From ECT2AJA-110-A sp035399845 (GTDB lineage Bacteria; Planctomycetota; Phycisphaerae; UBA1845; UTPLA1), in assembly GCA_035399845.1 (NCBI GenBank), contig DAOPJV010000031.1, positions 8,731 through 72,730 on the forward strand: 64,000 bases of DNA. The letters run 5' to 3'. Made by a program: the position numbers and the translations under genes. The notes below the pieces were generated by a model that was given only the letters and a program-made list of their open reading frames with translations, did no database searches and was not told the origin of the DNA. Position 1 is the first letter of the stretch. Every line of letters begins with the position of its first letter. Shown here one piece after another: positions 33,813-42,363 of the stretch.

Positions 33813-34733
33813 ATGACAGACAACACCTACATCTGCCCGCAATGCCTGCAGCAGGCGCCCGACGACAGGACGGCGCAGTTCTGTCCGCGCTGCGGCCTCC
33901 GCTTTGAAACGGCGCATGACGCCGGTGCGCCGATGGAACTCCGGCTGCCGAGCGTCGACATCGTCGTCCACGATCGGCTGGCCTTCGGCGACATCTGCAA
34001 CCTGTACCATTGTGCGATTGATGAACCCGGGCGGCGCGGCGTGTTCAAGATCGCGCGCACGCATCACACGAACACCCACGTCAACCACGAGGCGTCGATC
34101 CTGCGACGCCTTCACACCGCCGATACCACTGGACGCTACGCGCCATTCCTGCCGGAGATTGTCGACATCACGAGCTACACGGACGACGCCGGTGGCCCGG
34201 CGCGCACCGCCATGGCCCTGCGTTACCACGACGGCGTCGCGGACCCGGACGCGCTCTACACGCTGGCGGAAGTTCGCGACGCCTACCCGCAGGGTGTCGA
34301 CGCGCGCGACATGGCCTGGATGTGGCGGCGACTCCTGTCGATTCTCGGCTACGTCCACCAGCAGCGCCTGACGCACGGCGCCGTCACGCCGGCCCACGTT
34401 CTCATCGAACCCACCGGCCACAAACTCGTACTCATAGGGTGGAGCGGGGCCGTCGCCTTCGGCGCCCCGTCAAGACTGCGGCCCGGCGCGTGGCGCGACT
34501 TCTCGCGATGGGAAAACGGCGCATCGCCGAATACAGACCTGGCAGGCGCAGCGCGCTCGATGCGCTACCTGCTCGGCGACAAAATCGAACCCGCGATCGA
34601 TCGCCATCTCGAGCGCGCGGCCGAATCGAATGGGGACGCATGGCAATTGCTTTCCGATTTTGATCGTGTCATCGAAGCGTTGTGGGGACCGCGCCAGTTC
34701 CGGCCCTTTGTGATGCCGGCCCGCGCCAACTAG
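33813..34733 (+). CDS. Zinc-ribbon pseudokinase
   Basis: 306 residues. The N-terminus is a zinc ribbon with CPQC (Cys8, Cys11) and CPRC (Cys24, Cys27). The rest is a protein-kinase fold: FKIARTHH with the ATP lysine near Lys79, Glu93 in the C-helix (NHEASILRRL), and a catalytic-loop region RLTHGAVTPAHVLIEP. The usual HRDxxxxN is replaced by HGA..., so the catalytic Asp is lost at residue 190, and the DFG motif is replaced by IGWSGAV at 209-213. It should bind but not phosphorylate efficiently. It starts a tight three-gene operon with a vWA protein and a PurA-like protein (gaps of 13 bases and an overlap). Confidence 0.85.
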   Translation: MTDNTYICPQCLQQAPDDRTAQFCPRCGLRFETAHDAGAPMELRLPSVDIVVHDRLAFGDICNLYHCAIDEPGRRGVFKIARTHHTNTHVNHEASILRRLHTADTTGRYAPFLPEIVDITSYTDDAGGPARTAMALRYHDGVADPDALYTLAEVRDAYPQGVDARDMAWMWRRLLSILGYVHQQRLTHGAVTPAHVLIEPTGHKLVLIGWSGAVAFGAPSRLRPGAWRDFSRWENGASPNTDLAGAARSMRYLLGDKIEPAIDRHLERAAESNGDAWQLLSDFDRVIEALWGPRQFRPFVMPARAN

Positions 34734-34746
34734 AAAGGGAAACGCC

Positions 34747-35709
34747 ATGGGAAGTGGACTCTGGTCAGCAACAACGCACTTCGATCGCAACAAGGCCCAC
34801 AAAGTCGCCGGTGTTGATACTTTCGAATTCAGCAGGCGAGCCCATGCAACGGGCCAGTTCCGCGTCCATCAGACGCTCGATCCCTATGGCCTGACATTGC
34901 GCGAGAGCCGAGACAGCGAGGAACACCCGGATTCCAACGCCATCGTCATCAGCCTGGACGTCACCGGCTCGATGGATCGCGTGGTGCGCGGCATCCATCG
35001 CAACCTCCCGCAGTTGCACGAGCTGCTGCTCGGACACAAGTACATTCCGCATCCGCAGATCCTCTTCGCGGCCGTGGGCGACGCCACCTGCGATCGCGCC
35101 CCGCTTCAGGTCGGGCAGTTTGAATCCGACAATCGCATGGACCAGAACCTCGAGAACATGATCCTCGAGGGCGGCGGCGGCGGACAGAAGACGGAAAGCT
35201 ACGAACTGACGATGTACATGGCGGCGCGCCACACGGCGATGGACTGCTGGCTGAAGCGTGGCCGAAAAGGCTACCTCTTCATGATCGGCGACGAGATGGC
35301 CTATCCGGAAGTGCGGCGGGCGCACATCCAGCGAATCATCGGCGTCGATCCCCAGGCGGACATCCCCATTCGACAGATCGTCGCCGAAGTCCTGGAGAAG
35401 TATCACTTCTTCTTCATCATCCCCGGCAAGGCGGCCCATGGCGGCGATCGCGATGTACAGGACTTCTGGGTCGACCTGCTCGGACGCGAGCGCGTTCTGA
35501 TCCTCAACGACGCCGAAGACACGTCCGAGTGCATCGCCATGACCATCGGTCTGACGGAAGGCGTCATCCGCATGGATCAGGCGCAGCAGCATCTTGCCGG
35601 CCGAGGCAAGAGCGGCGGCGCCCTTCAGCGACTCATCGACGCCATCGCCGGGATCTTCGGCGGCGGCGCCGGCACGCCGCCAACGGCGAGCGGACCGCGC
35701 CGACTGTGA
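34747..35709 (+). CDS. vWA-domain protein
   Basis: 320 residues after an AAAGGGAAA site. A polar N-terminus (residues 1-62) is followed by a von Willebrand A fold with the MIDAS motif DVTGS at Asp71 (AIVISLDVTGSMDRVVRG), a further acidic turn VGDATCDRA, and the strand YLFMIGDEMAYPE. The metal site looks intact although the canonical DxSxS is DxTxS. The C-terminal 50 residues are Gly/Ala-rich. No signal peptide, so it acts in the cytoplasm. It stands between a pseudokinase gene and a PurA-like gene; vWA plus kinase plus nucleotide-enzyme operons are a known theme in stress systems such as the TerY-type modules. Confidence 0.85.
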   Translation: MGSGLWSATTHFDRNKAHKVAGVDTFEFSRRAHATGQFRVHQTLDPYGLTLRESRDSEEHPDSNAIVISLDVTGSMDRVVRGIHRNLPQLHELLLGHKYIPHPQILFAAVGDATCDRAPLQVGQFESDNRMDQNLENMILEGGGGGQKTESYELTMYMAARHTAMDCWLKRGRKGYLFMIGDEMAYPEVRRAHIQRIIGVDPQADIPIRQIVAEVLEKYHFFFIIPGKAAHGGDRDVQDFWVDLLGRERVLILNDAEDTSECIAMTIGLTEGVIRMDQAQQHLAGRGKSGGALQRLIDAIAGIFGGGAGTPPTASGPRRL

Positions 35710-37037
35710 GTCGCCTCGCCCTGCAGGTTGTCGATCTTTGCTTCGGCGACAGCGGCAAGGGAACGATGGTCGATTTTCTCGTCCGGCGTCACGCCGCAAC
35801 ACTCGTCGTGAGATTCAATGGCGGACCGCAGGCGGGCCACAATGTCGTCCTGCCCGACGGACGCCATCACACGTTCGCCCAATTCGGCGCCGGGACCTTC
35901 TCGCCCGGCGTACGCACGCTCCTGTCGCGTTTCACCCTGATCGAACCCTACGCCCTGTTCAATGAGGCGGATCATCTGTCCGCCCTCGGCGTGCACGACG
36001 CGCTCTCGCGACTCTTCATCGATGAACGCTGTCTCGTGATCACGCCACCGCAGCAGATCGCCAATCGACTGCGCGAGCGCGCCCGCGCCGCCGCCGCCCA
36101 CGGCACCTGCGGTCTCGGCGTCGGCGAATGCGTGGAGGACGCCCTGACGCGATCCGACCTCGCGCTGCGCGCCGGCGACCTGCGATCCCCCGCGATCGTC
36201 CGCAGGAAGCTCGCGGACATGATGGCGTACAAACGCGCGACGCTTGCGGATCTTCGAAGCGTCGCCACGAACGAGGAACAGCGCGTCCTCGACGATCCGG
36301 CGTGGATCGACGTGGCGCTGGAGGCTTGCTCAGAACTCGCCGAGCGGACAAACATCCTGACGCCGGAGAACGCGAGCGCCCTGCTGCGCGACAGTCCCAT
36401 CAGCGTCTTCGAGGGCGCCCAGGGCGTCCTGCTGGATGAGTACGCCGGCTTCCACCCGCACACGACGTGGAGCGAGACGACCTTTTCGAACGCGGACACG
36501 CTGCTGGATGAATGCGGCGCCGACGCTCAGCGTTGGCGCATCGGCGTGATGCGAACCTACATGACGCGCCACGGCGCCGGTCCCTTCGCGACGGAAGACG
36601 CGTCGCTCAATGACGCCGACCTGCCGGAGCCGCACAACTCGGACGACGGCTGGCAGAGCGCATTTCGCCGAGGAACGCTGGACCTCGTGATGTTGCGCTA
36701 CGCCCTGGCCGTCTGCGGCGGCGTGGACGCGCTCGCCGTCACGCATCTCGATCGACTGGCCCGATTGCCCGGACACGCCTGCAACGCCTACGACGTCGAT
36801 GGGACCGTTCACGCTGAATTGTCCGCCGACAATGCGGGCGCCCGCGTGATCGACGAATCACGAACAGACCTGCTGCGCCGCGCAAAGCCGCAATTCACGC
36901 CGTGGCCGACGGACAGTGACGATGCGTTCGTCGCGCGACTGGAATGCGAGCTGAAGACGCCTGCCGCATACCGTTCGTACGGTCCCACCTTCGAATCCAA
37001 GCGGCTCGCAGACACACCTCTGTCAGGCCACGGATAG
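35706..37037 (+). CDS. Divergent adenylosuccinate-synthetase-like protein
   Basis: 443 residues from GTG 35706, which overlaps the vWA stop (GTGA). The PurA core is clear: LCFGDSGKGTMVDFLV (phosphate loop, Asp15 in GDSGKG), RFNGGPQAGHNVV with His45, VFEGAQGVLLDEYAGFHPHT and YMTRHGAGPFATE. Two regions differ from housekeeping PurA (E. coli numbering): the aspartate-binding TTGRRRR loop is replaced by GWQSAFRRG (only the second arginine kept), and the guanine-specificity motif TKLD is THLD (residues 346-349). So the amino-acid or nucleotide used may differ. The last gene of the pseudokinase-vWA operon; no other purine genes are near. Confidence 0.8.
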   Translation: MSRLALQVVDLCFGDSGKGTMVDFLVRRHAATLVVRFNGGPQAGHNVVLPDGRHHTFAQFGAGTFSPGVRTLLSRFTLIEPYALFNEADHLSALGVHDALSRLFIDERCLVITPPQQIANRLRERARAAAAHGTCGLGVGECVEDALTRSDLALRAGDLRSPAIVRRKLADMMAYKRATLADLRSVATNEEQRVLDDPAWIDVALEACSELAERTNILTPENASALLRDSPISVFEGAQGVLLDEYAGFHPHTTWSETTFSNADTLLDECGADAQRWRIGVMRTYMTRHGAGPFATEDASLNDADLPEPHNSDDGWQSAFRRGTLDLVMLRYALAVCGGVDALAVTHLDRLARLPGHACNAYDVDGTVHAELSADNAGARVIDESRTDLLRRAKPQFTPWPTDSDDAFVARLECELKTPAAYRSYGPTFESKRLADTPLSGHG

Positions 37038-37114
37038 ACGCGTCGCCTCCGAATCTGGACAACGCCGCCAGAATTCACCTAAGCTGACGACATACATCTC
37101 CGGGAGGACTCCCG

Positions 37115-38275
37115 ATGCGATTATCAGCAAGTTCAGAAATAGCGTCGTTGCGACACCGCCCGTCATCTGCGCTCGTCGCGTTCGCCGCGGGTTCATTGAT
37201 GACGGCGACGGCGTTTGCCGATAGCCGGCCCGATGTGCTCTGGGAAACGGCCGGGCACGGCGCAGGCGTCCACGCCATCGCCTTTTCAATCTCCGGCGCG
37301 GGGTTCGCAACGGGCAGTGAAGACAGTCACGTCCGCATCTGGGGGCTTGCCGACGGCGCCGCCGGTCCGAACACACAGAACTGCTGCGGCGTTTATTCCG
37401 TGGCGATTTCCCCGGATGAAACCCACTTTGCCTCGGGCAGCGTTTCGGCCCTGCAGATCTCCCGAACAGACAACGGCGCCCTGTTTCGACGATGGAGCCC
37501 GGGACAATCGTTCCCGTCCGTCTGCTACTCACCCGACGGCGTGTGGCTGGCCAGCGGCGCGGAGGCGGGCGGCGTCAAAGTCTGGGATGTCCAGAGCGGG
37601 AGCCTCGTTCGCAATCTCAGCGCCGTCGGTCCCTGCCGCGACATCGCCTTCTCACCCGATGGAACCAGGCTCGCCACGACCAACGGAGCGGGGATTCTGA
37701 TCTGGAACACAGGCGACTGGAGCGTCGATCAGACACTGACCGGCGCCGCGGGAACAGTGAGCTCGCTGCAATACGCGCGGGAAGGCGACAGGATCCTCGG
37801 CGTCGACTTTCTGCCACGCCTCTGGCGCCTGAGCGATGGAACGCTCGAACGCAGTTTCAATTCACTCGTCGGCGCCGTCGCCTCCGCCGCCCTGTCGCCC
37901 GATGGCCGCGTCGTCGTCGGCAACGCCCCGATCAACGACAAGCTTCTCTTCTGGGACGCCGCCACAGGCGATGAACTCCTGACGTTTGACGACGCGACGG
38001 ACCTCCTGCAGAAAACACGTTTCTCAGCAACAGGTCGCCTGTTCGCCTATGGCCAGGTCGACGGACACGTCGTCGTCGCGCGGAACCCGTTCTGGCCGAC
38101 TGGTGATCTTGACGGCGACGGCCATGTGAACGCCCAGGATACGTCGCGGTTTGTGGATGCGCTGCTGGGGATCAATGAAAACCCGGAGCAGCAGGTTTGC
38201 GCCGACGTCAACGAGGACGGGGCGCTGGATGGCCGCGATGTTGCGGTGTTTGCCGAAGCGCTGATTGGAATGTGA
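37115..38275 (+). CDS. Secreted WD40-repeat protein with dockerin-like tail
   Basis: 386 residues after a GGGAGGA site. An export signal near the start (SSALVAFAAGSLMTATAFA) is followed by WD40-type repeats: GVHAIAFSISGAGFATGSED with HVRIW, VYSVAISPDETHFASGS, VCYSPDGVWLASGAEA with VKVWD, CRDIAFSPDGTRLATTN, and AALSPDGRVVVGNA with LFWD, forming a propeller of about six or seven blades. The C-terminal 65 residues are a dockerin-like domain with two calcium loops: GDLDGDGHVNAQDTSRFVDA and ADVNEDGALDGRDVAVFAEA. It is the only WD40-dockerin protein here. Function unknown; probably secreted. Confidence 0.85.
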   Translation: MRLSASSEIASLRHRPSSALVAFAAGSLMTATAFADSRPDVLWETAGHGAGVHAIAFSISGAGFATGSEDSHVRIWGLADGAAGPNTQNCCGVYSVAISPDETHFASGSVSALQISRTDNGALFRRWSPGQSFPSVCYSPDGVWLASGAEAGGVKVWDVQSGSLVRNLSAVGPCRDIAFSPDGTRLATTNGAGILIWNTGDWSVDQTLTGAAGTVSSLQYAREGDRILGVDFLPRLWRLSDGTLERSFNSLVGAVASAALSPDGRVVVGNAPINDKLLFWDAATGDELLTFDDATDLLQKTRFSATGRLFAYGQVDGHVVVARNPFWPTGDLDGDGHVNAQDTSRFVDALLGINENPEQQVCADVNEDGALDGRDVAVFAEALIGM

Positions 38276-38344
38276 CAGAGGCGGGGCCGGTAAGTCAGTG
38301 CGTCGAATTTCATTCCGAAGCGCGCCGACGAACTCCAGCAGGAA

Positions 38345-38373
38345 GGCCGCCCGGACGTTCAGTCCGGGCGGCC
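38345..38373. terminator. Hairpin between convergent genes
   Basis: A perfect 12-bp GC stem (38345-38356 with 38362-38373) has a 5-base loop, between the rightward WD40 gene and the leftward glycine-rich gene. No T-run flanks it, so termination is likely but not proven. Confidence 0.6.
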
Positions 38374-38390
38374 GCACGGCAGTGGGAGCA

Positions 38391-41300
38391 TCAATTGAGC
38401 GTCAGTTGCACCATTCCCTGAGCGTCGAGGCCGTTCACGGCGCCATCTTCGTTCAGGTCCGCGGCGCACTGCGCATCGGCCGTCGCATCGTCGGGACGAA
38501 GCAGGACACTCACGAACGACGCCACATCGTCAATGGTTACACTCGCATCGCCATTGACATCGCCTCGCTTCCGGTTCGGACAGCTGTCCATGCAATCGAT
38601 GACGCCGTCGCCATCACTGTCCACGTCGCTGACTTCGCTGCTGACGTTGAGACGGTAGACGCCCCTCGCGCCATTCTTTCCGGAAACGCGAATCAGGACC
38701 GTCTGCTGTGACGCCACGAGATGTGTCAGCGTCGATGTCGTCGCCAGGGCGCCCTGGCACGCGTCGTCACTGGACGCCTCGATCGAACCACCACATTCGT
38801 CATGCAGACTGAGCACTGTGTCGAAGTCCGTGAAGCCGTGGCAGGTGGAGAACGTCACTGATCTGGGGCATTGGCTGTCGTTGGTGTAGCTGAACCAGAC
38901 GTCATATTCCGGGGCGTTGCATGAGCTAATGCCCTCTGTCGTCGCGCCGACAGTCGCTCCCGAATAGGCGCCATCCTGAATGGTCATCGCGTCCTGGCAC
39001 GCGTCATTGGCCGGCCGACCCTGAGCGCTCAGCGTCAGTTCGAACCGCCCCGTCACGCCACTCGCGCCGGCAACGCGGATCAGGTAGCTCTCCCCGGCGA
39101 TGACGGGCCACGCCACTTCGCTCTTGTCGGAGCCGGTGTCGTTGTTGGAGATCAACGCCGCGCCACCGCACGTATCGAAGACCGCCAGAACCGTGTCAAA
39201 GTCATCACGCTCCGTCGCCGCCGTCCGCGCGATGGCGACGCCGGTCTCCGACGCAGTATACAGATACCAGACGTCGGGCGACGAACCGGATGCGCCGCAG
39301 GTTGCGGGACCGTCGCCGGTCGCGCCGCTGTTGCATCCCTCAAAGGTTCCTTCCGCGATGGGCGTTGCGTTGGCGCAATCATCGTTGTCGACGATGCACG
39401 GCTCGCAGTTGTCAGGGATTCCATCGTTGTTGGCGTCGACGTTGTCGTCGAAACCGGGACACAGGTCGCAGCCGTCGGGCACGCCGTCATTGTCCGCGTC
39501 ATTCTGCGCGACAACGTCGATGATCAGATCGCCGACGACGGACCCGCTGACGCGGAAGACAATCGGCTCGCCGGAGATCGCGGCGCTGAGCGCGCGGGTC
39601 AGGCCCGTCGAGCAGTCGCCCGTCGCCACGATCGCGCTCTCGCAGGTGAGGCTGAGTGTGATGTCGCCGCAGGCCGAATTGTCGGATGTGTCGATCGAGA
39701 TGTTGAGGACCTGATCGGCCGCGCAGCCACTGTCGAACACCGGCGTGAACGTGAACCACGCGGGGCCCGTTCCCGTGTCGATCGGCGTGACGCCCAGCCC
39801 CACTTCCATCGCGGCGGAACAGGCGCCATTCTCAGGCGCCATCGGACCGAAGAAATCGCAGGCGTTGGGAATTCCGTCGCCGTCCCGATCGTCGCCGTTG
39901 GTGAAGTCGGTCAACTGTATGTTCGTGACTGTGGTGAGATTGCTGAGGTTGGCGGCGGGCGGACGCGTCGATGCGCCGATCGCGAACCGCGCGAGCCTGT
40001 TGATGCTCGGCGTCGGCGCGTTGTCGATCAGAACCTCAGGCTGTCCGCCGTTCGGCGTCAGCGTGACGGTCACGACGCCCAGGGTGCTGGCGATCGACTC
40101 GTAGCGAATCGACGCATGATGTTGCTGGCCATCGTTCAGGTTGAACGATGGCGTCGCAGTGGACACGGAGCCCGACATGTTGGTGCTGACTCTCACGAAG
40201 TTGTTCGAGATGTCGCCCGTTTCATCGTTGAGGGCGTCGAGCTTGACCTCGAGAATCGGAAACGCGGTCGCCTCATCAACGCCGTTGGCCCCGAAGAGCA
40301 GCGAGTTGTCCGAATTCCCGACCGGCATGACAACGAGGGCGACACCTTCGCTGCGAGCCTCCATCATGAAGTCAAACGAAACCTCCCAGGTCCGCGCCGT
40401 CTCGCCGGCGACCGGCGTTTCGAAAACAAATGTTCCCGTCTCGCTGGGGCCGTCGGTCAGAACACCGGCGCCCGCTTCGTCTGATTGTGCGGTTCCGTTC
40501 GCGACGAACGGATGCCCGAAGTCCGCGGCGTCGAAGTTCTGCGCAACCAGCGTCCTCGCCGCCAGATCTTCGACGCAGTCTGTGACGTAGTTTTCATTGC
40601 AGTCCACGTTGACGCCCAGCGGGCAATCGTCGAGCGCATCGCAGGTTCCGTCGCCGTCACTGTCGATCGCCACGGCGATGCTGGTGATTTCAAAAATCGC
40701 CGACTCGGAAAACACACGCAGGAGGATCTCCTGTCCCGGGCCGAGATTAATGTCCGTGCCGCCGGGGCTGAGGCAGGTCTTGACGCCATCGACAATCGCC
40801 ATCACATCCGTCGTCGGCGTACTCCACACAACAGTAAGCCGCTCGTCGCAATCCCCGGCGGTGTACGTGTAGAAGACGTCATTCCCGCGGACACTGCCGC
40901 AGGTGTTGCCGCCGTAGACAAGTTCGGAAGACGATCCAAACGCCGTTCCGCGGATCGTTGCGCCGGGCAAAAGCGGAAACGCGTTTTCGGGGCTGTCGTT
41001 CAGGGGCGTCGTGGCGCGATACTCGATGGAACCATCCGTCCCGACTGAGCCGGAGAAGATATCCGTGAAGGTTCCGAAGTCGGGGTTGATGTAACTGCCG
41101 CCGCCTCCGGCGGCGGCGCCCACGGCGCCACCCCCGCCACCGGAATAACCGCCTCCGGCGCCGGACGCCCGGAATGCCGCCAGTCCTCCCGTGCTGGATC
41201 CACCGCCACCAAATCCGAACCCGCCGTCGCGAGAACCACTGCCGCTCTCAGTCCCTCCTGCGCCGCCCGCCGGGTATCCGGCGCGCCCGCCATATGCACA

Positions 41301-42074
41301 ATCCTCCTCATCCAGATCACAACTACCTGCGGAGAACGCGCCGCCGCCAGGCTGGCCGACAACAAAATTGCCGCCGTTCCCGCCCGCGCCGTTGCACCCG
41401 CCTTCTCCGTTGTTGAAGATGCCATTGCCATCCGAGCCGCACTCCGTGACCTGGCCGTTCCTCGCCGCCGCCTGTTCGACGCAACCTGAGAAGATCGCCT
41501 CCGCATACGCGCCGCCGCCCGCGCCGGCGACCGCTATGAGCTCCCACTCATCGCCGAACGGCGGGAGGTACAGCAGCGCGCTACCGCCGCCGCCACCACC
41601 GCCCATGCTTCCGAACGGCGTGCCGGCGTTCGCGTCGTCACCGGCTTCACCCACCACGAAGCGGAGCAACCCGCCCGGTTCAAGCTGGCCCGGACCGGTC
41701 CCGAACTCGATCGCAATCTGCGCCGTGGCGCCATCGCCCCCCGCTTCGAAGCACTGCAGGTTACTCCCGGCTCTGGCGTCTCCGCCGTCCGCGCCGCGAA
41801 TTTCGAAAAACAGAACGGCGTTCGGAACATCCGGAATAATGAAATCTTCCGCCTCGCCCGACGCGCTGACGACGACACCCGCGAGATCGCCATCGATGTA
41901 CTCGTGGAGACCATCGCCGAATGGCAGAAACGTCTGAGCCAGCGCCGGCGCCCCGCCACAGGCGAGAATCAGCGCCAGGGCGGGAATCGGCCACTTCAAC
42001 CTGGGACGCGAAGGGCCGACCCGCGGGTTTCGGGCGCCAGAATCTGTCCGGAGAACATCGACATTCACTTGCAT
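38391..42074 (-). CDS. Secreted glycine-rich (ALK/LTK-like) surface protein 1
   Basis: 1227 residues from ATG 42074 (longer frame to 42359 has no support). Order: signal peptide (LKWPIPALALILACGGAPAL); a glycine-rich domain (residues about 110-320) with GGGGGGGSALLYLPP, VAGAGGGAYAEA, GEGGCNGAGGNGG and AAAGGGGSYINPDFG, the pattern of the ALK/LTK glycine-rich domain; a PPC-type region; an L-type-lectin-like beta-sandwich (ARTWEVSFDFMM, SFNLNDGQQHHASIRY); TSP3 segments (DDCPLGVNVDCNENYVTDC); two pre-peptidase C-terminal-like repeats (DDCANATPIAEGTF, SPDVWYLYTASETG, GFTDFDTVLSLHDECGG); and a dockerin-like end (GDVNGDASVTIDDVASF, ADLNEDGAVNGLDAQG). Upstream element at 42158-42186. Three paralogs follow. 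Confidence 0.85.
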   Translation of the reverse strand: MQVNVDVLRTDSGARNPRVGPSRPRLKWPIPALALILACGGAPALAQTFLPFGDGLHEYIDGDLAGVVVSASGEAEDFIIPDVPNAVLFFEIRGADGGDARAGSNLQCFEAGGDGATAQIAIEFGTGPGQLEPGGLLRFVVGEAGDDANAGTPFGSMGGGGGGGSALLYLPPFGDEWELIAVAGAGGGAYAEAIFSGCVEQAAARNGQVTECGSDGNGIFNNGEGGCNGAGGNGGNFVVGQPGGGAFSAGSCDLDEEDCAYGGRAGYPAGGAGGTESGSGSRDGGFGFGGGGSSTGGLAAFRASGAGGGYSGGGGGAVGAAAGGGGSYINPDFGTFTDIFSGSVGTDGSIEYRATTPLNDSPENAFPLLPGATIRGTAFGSSSELVYGGNTCGSVRGNDVFYTYTAGDCDERLTVVWSTPTTDVMAIVDGVKTCLSPGGTDINLGPGQEILLRVFSESAIFEITSIAVAIDSDGDGTCDALDDCPLGVNVDCNENYVTDCVEDLAARTLVAQNFDAADFGHPFVANGTAQSDEAGAGVLTDGPSETGTFVFETPVAGETARTWEVSFDFMMEARSEGVALVVMPVGNSDNSLLFGANGVDEATAFPILEVKLDALNDETGDISNNFVRVSTNMSGSVSTATPSFNLNDGQQHHASIRYESIASTLGVVTVTLTPNGGQPEVLIDNAPTPSINRLARFAIGASTRPPAANLSNLTTVTNIQLTDFTNGDDRDGDGIPNACDFFGPMAPENGACSAAMEVGLGVTPIDTGTGPAWFTFTPVFDSGCAADQVLNISIDTSDNSACGDITLSLTCESAIVATGDCSTGLTRALSAAISGEPIVFRVSGSVVGDLIIDVVAQNDADNDGVPDGCDLCPGFDDNVDANNDGIPDNCEPCIVDNDDCANATPIAEGTFEGCNSGATGDGPATCGASGSSPDVWYLYTASETGVAIARTAATERDDFDTVLAVFDTCGGAALISNNDTGSDKSEVAWPVIAGESYLIRVAGASGVTGRFELTLSAQGRPANDACQDAMTIQDGAYSGATVGATTEGISSCNAPEYDVWFSYTNDSQCPRSVTFSTCHGFTDFDTVLSLHDECGGSIEASSDDACQGALATTSTLTHLVASQQTVLIRVSGKNGARGVYRLNVSSEVSDVDSDGDGVIDCMDSCPNRKRGDVNGDASVTIDDVASFVSVLLRPDDATADAQCAADLNEDGAVNGLDAQGMVQLTLN

Positions 42075-42157
42075 GAGTTTGCCCTTTCGAGATGGGATCT
42101 GGTTCGACCATGTCGGCGGGACCGACACCCGCCGGGCGCGCGCTGACGCCTCGCCCC

Positions 42158-42186
42158 GTAAACGCAGGAAATCCGCTTTGGGGGAC
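42158..42186 (-). promoter_or_regulatory. Shared element GTCCCC-N16-CGTTTAC upstream of surface protein 1
   Basis: On the minus strand GTCCCC (42186-42181) and CGTTTAC (42164-42158) are separated by exactly 16 bases. The -10-like part is 84 bases from the ATG at 42074. The same element with the same spacer occurs at four other surface genes. The layout fits an ECF-type -35/-10. Confidence 0.72.
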
Positions 42187-42298
42187 AAACTCGTCAGGAC
42201 TCCCGCGTACTCATCCAGTCCGGCGGAATCTGGACGGCTCTCGAGCCGAGGGGCCCAATGGCCTGGATGCGAACACACCGGCGCAGAGACGTGAAAAA

Positions 42299-42329
42299 GC
42301 CGCCGCCCGGACGATGTCCGGGCGGCGGC
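42299..42329 (-). terminator. Intrinsic terminator after surface protein 2
   Basis: A perfect 14-bp stem (42299-42312 with 42316-42329) has a 3-base loop, followed on the minus strand by CTTTTTC. It lies 35 bases past the stop at 42364 and upstream of the element for surface protein 1. Confidence 0.88.
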
Positions 42330-42363
42330 GTGATCAACCAGAATTGTGCAACACCTCAATGGG

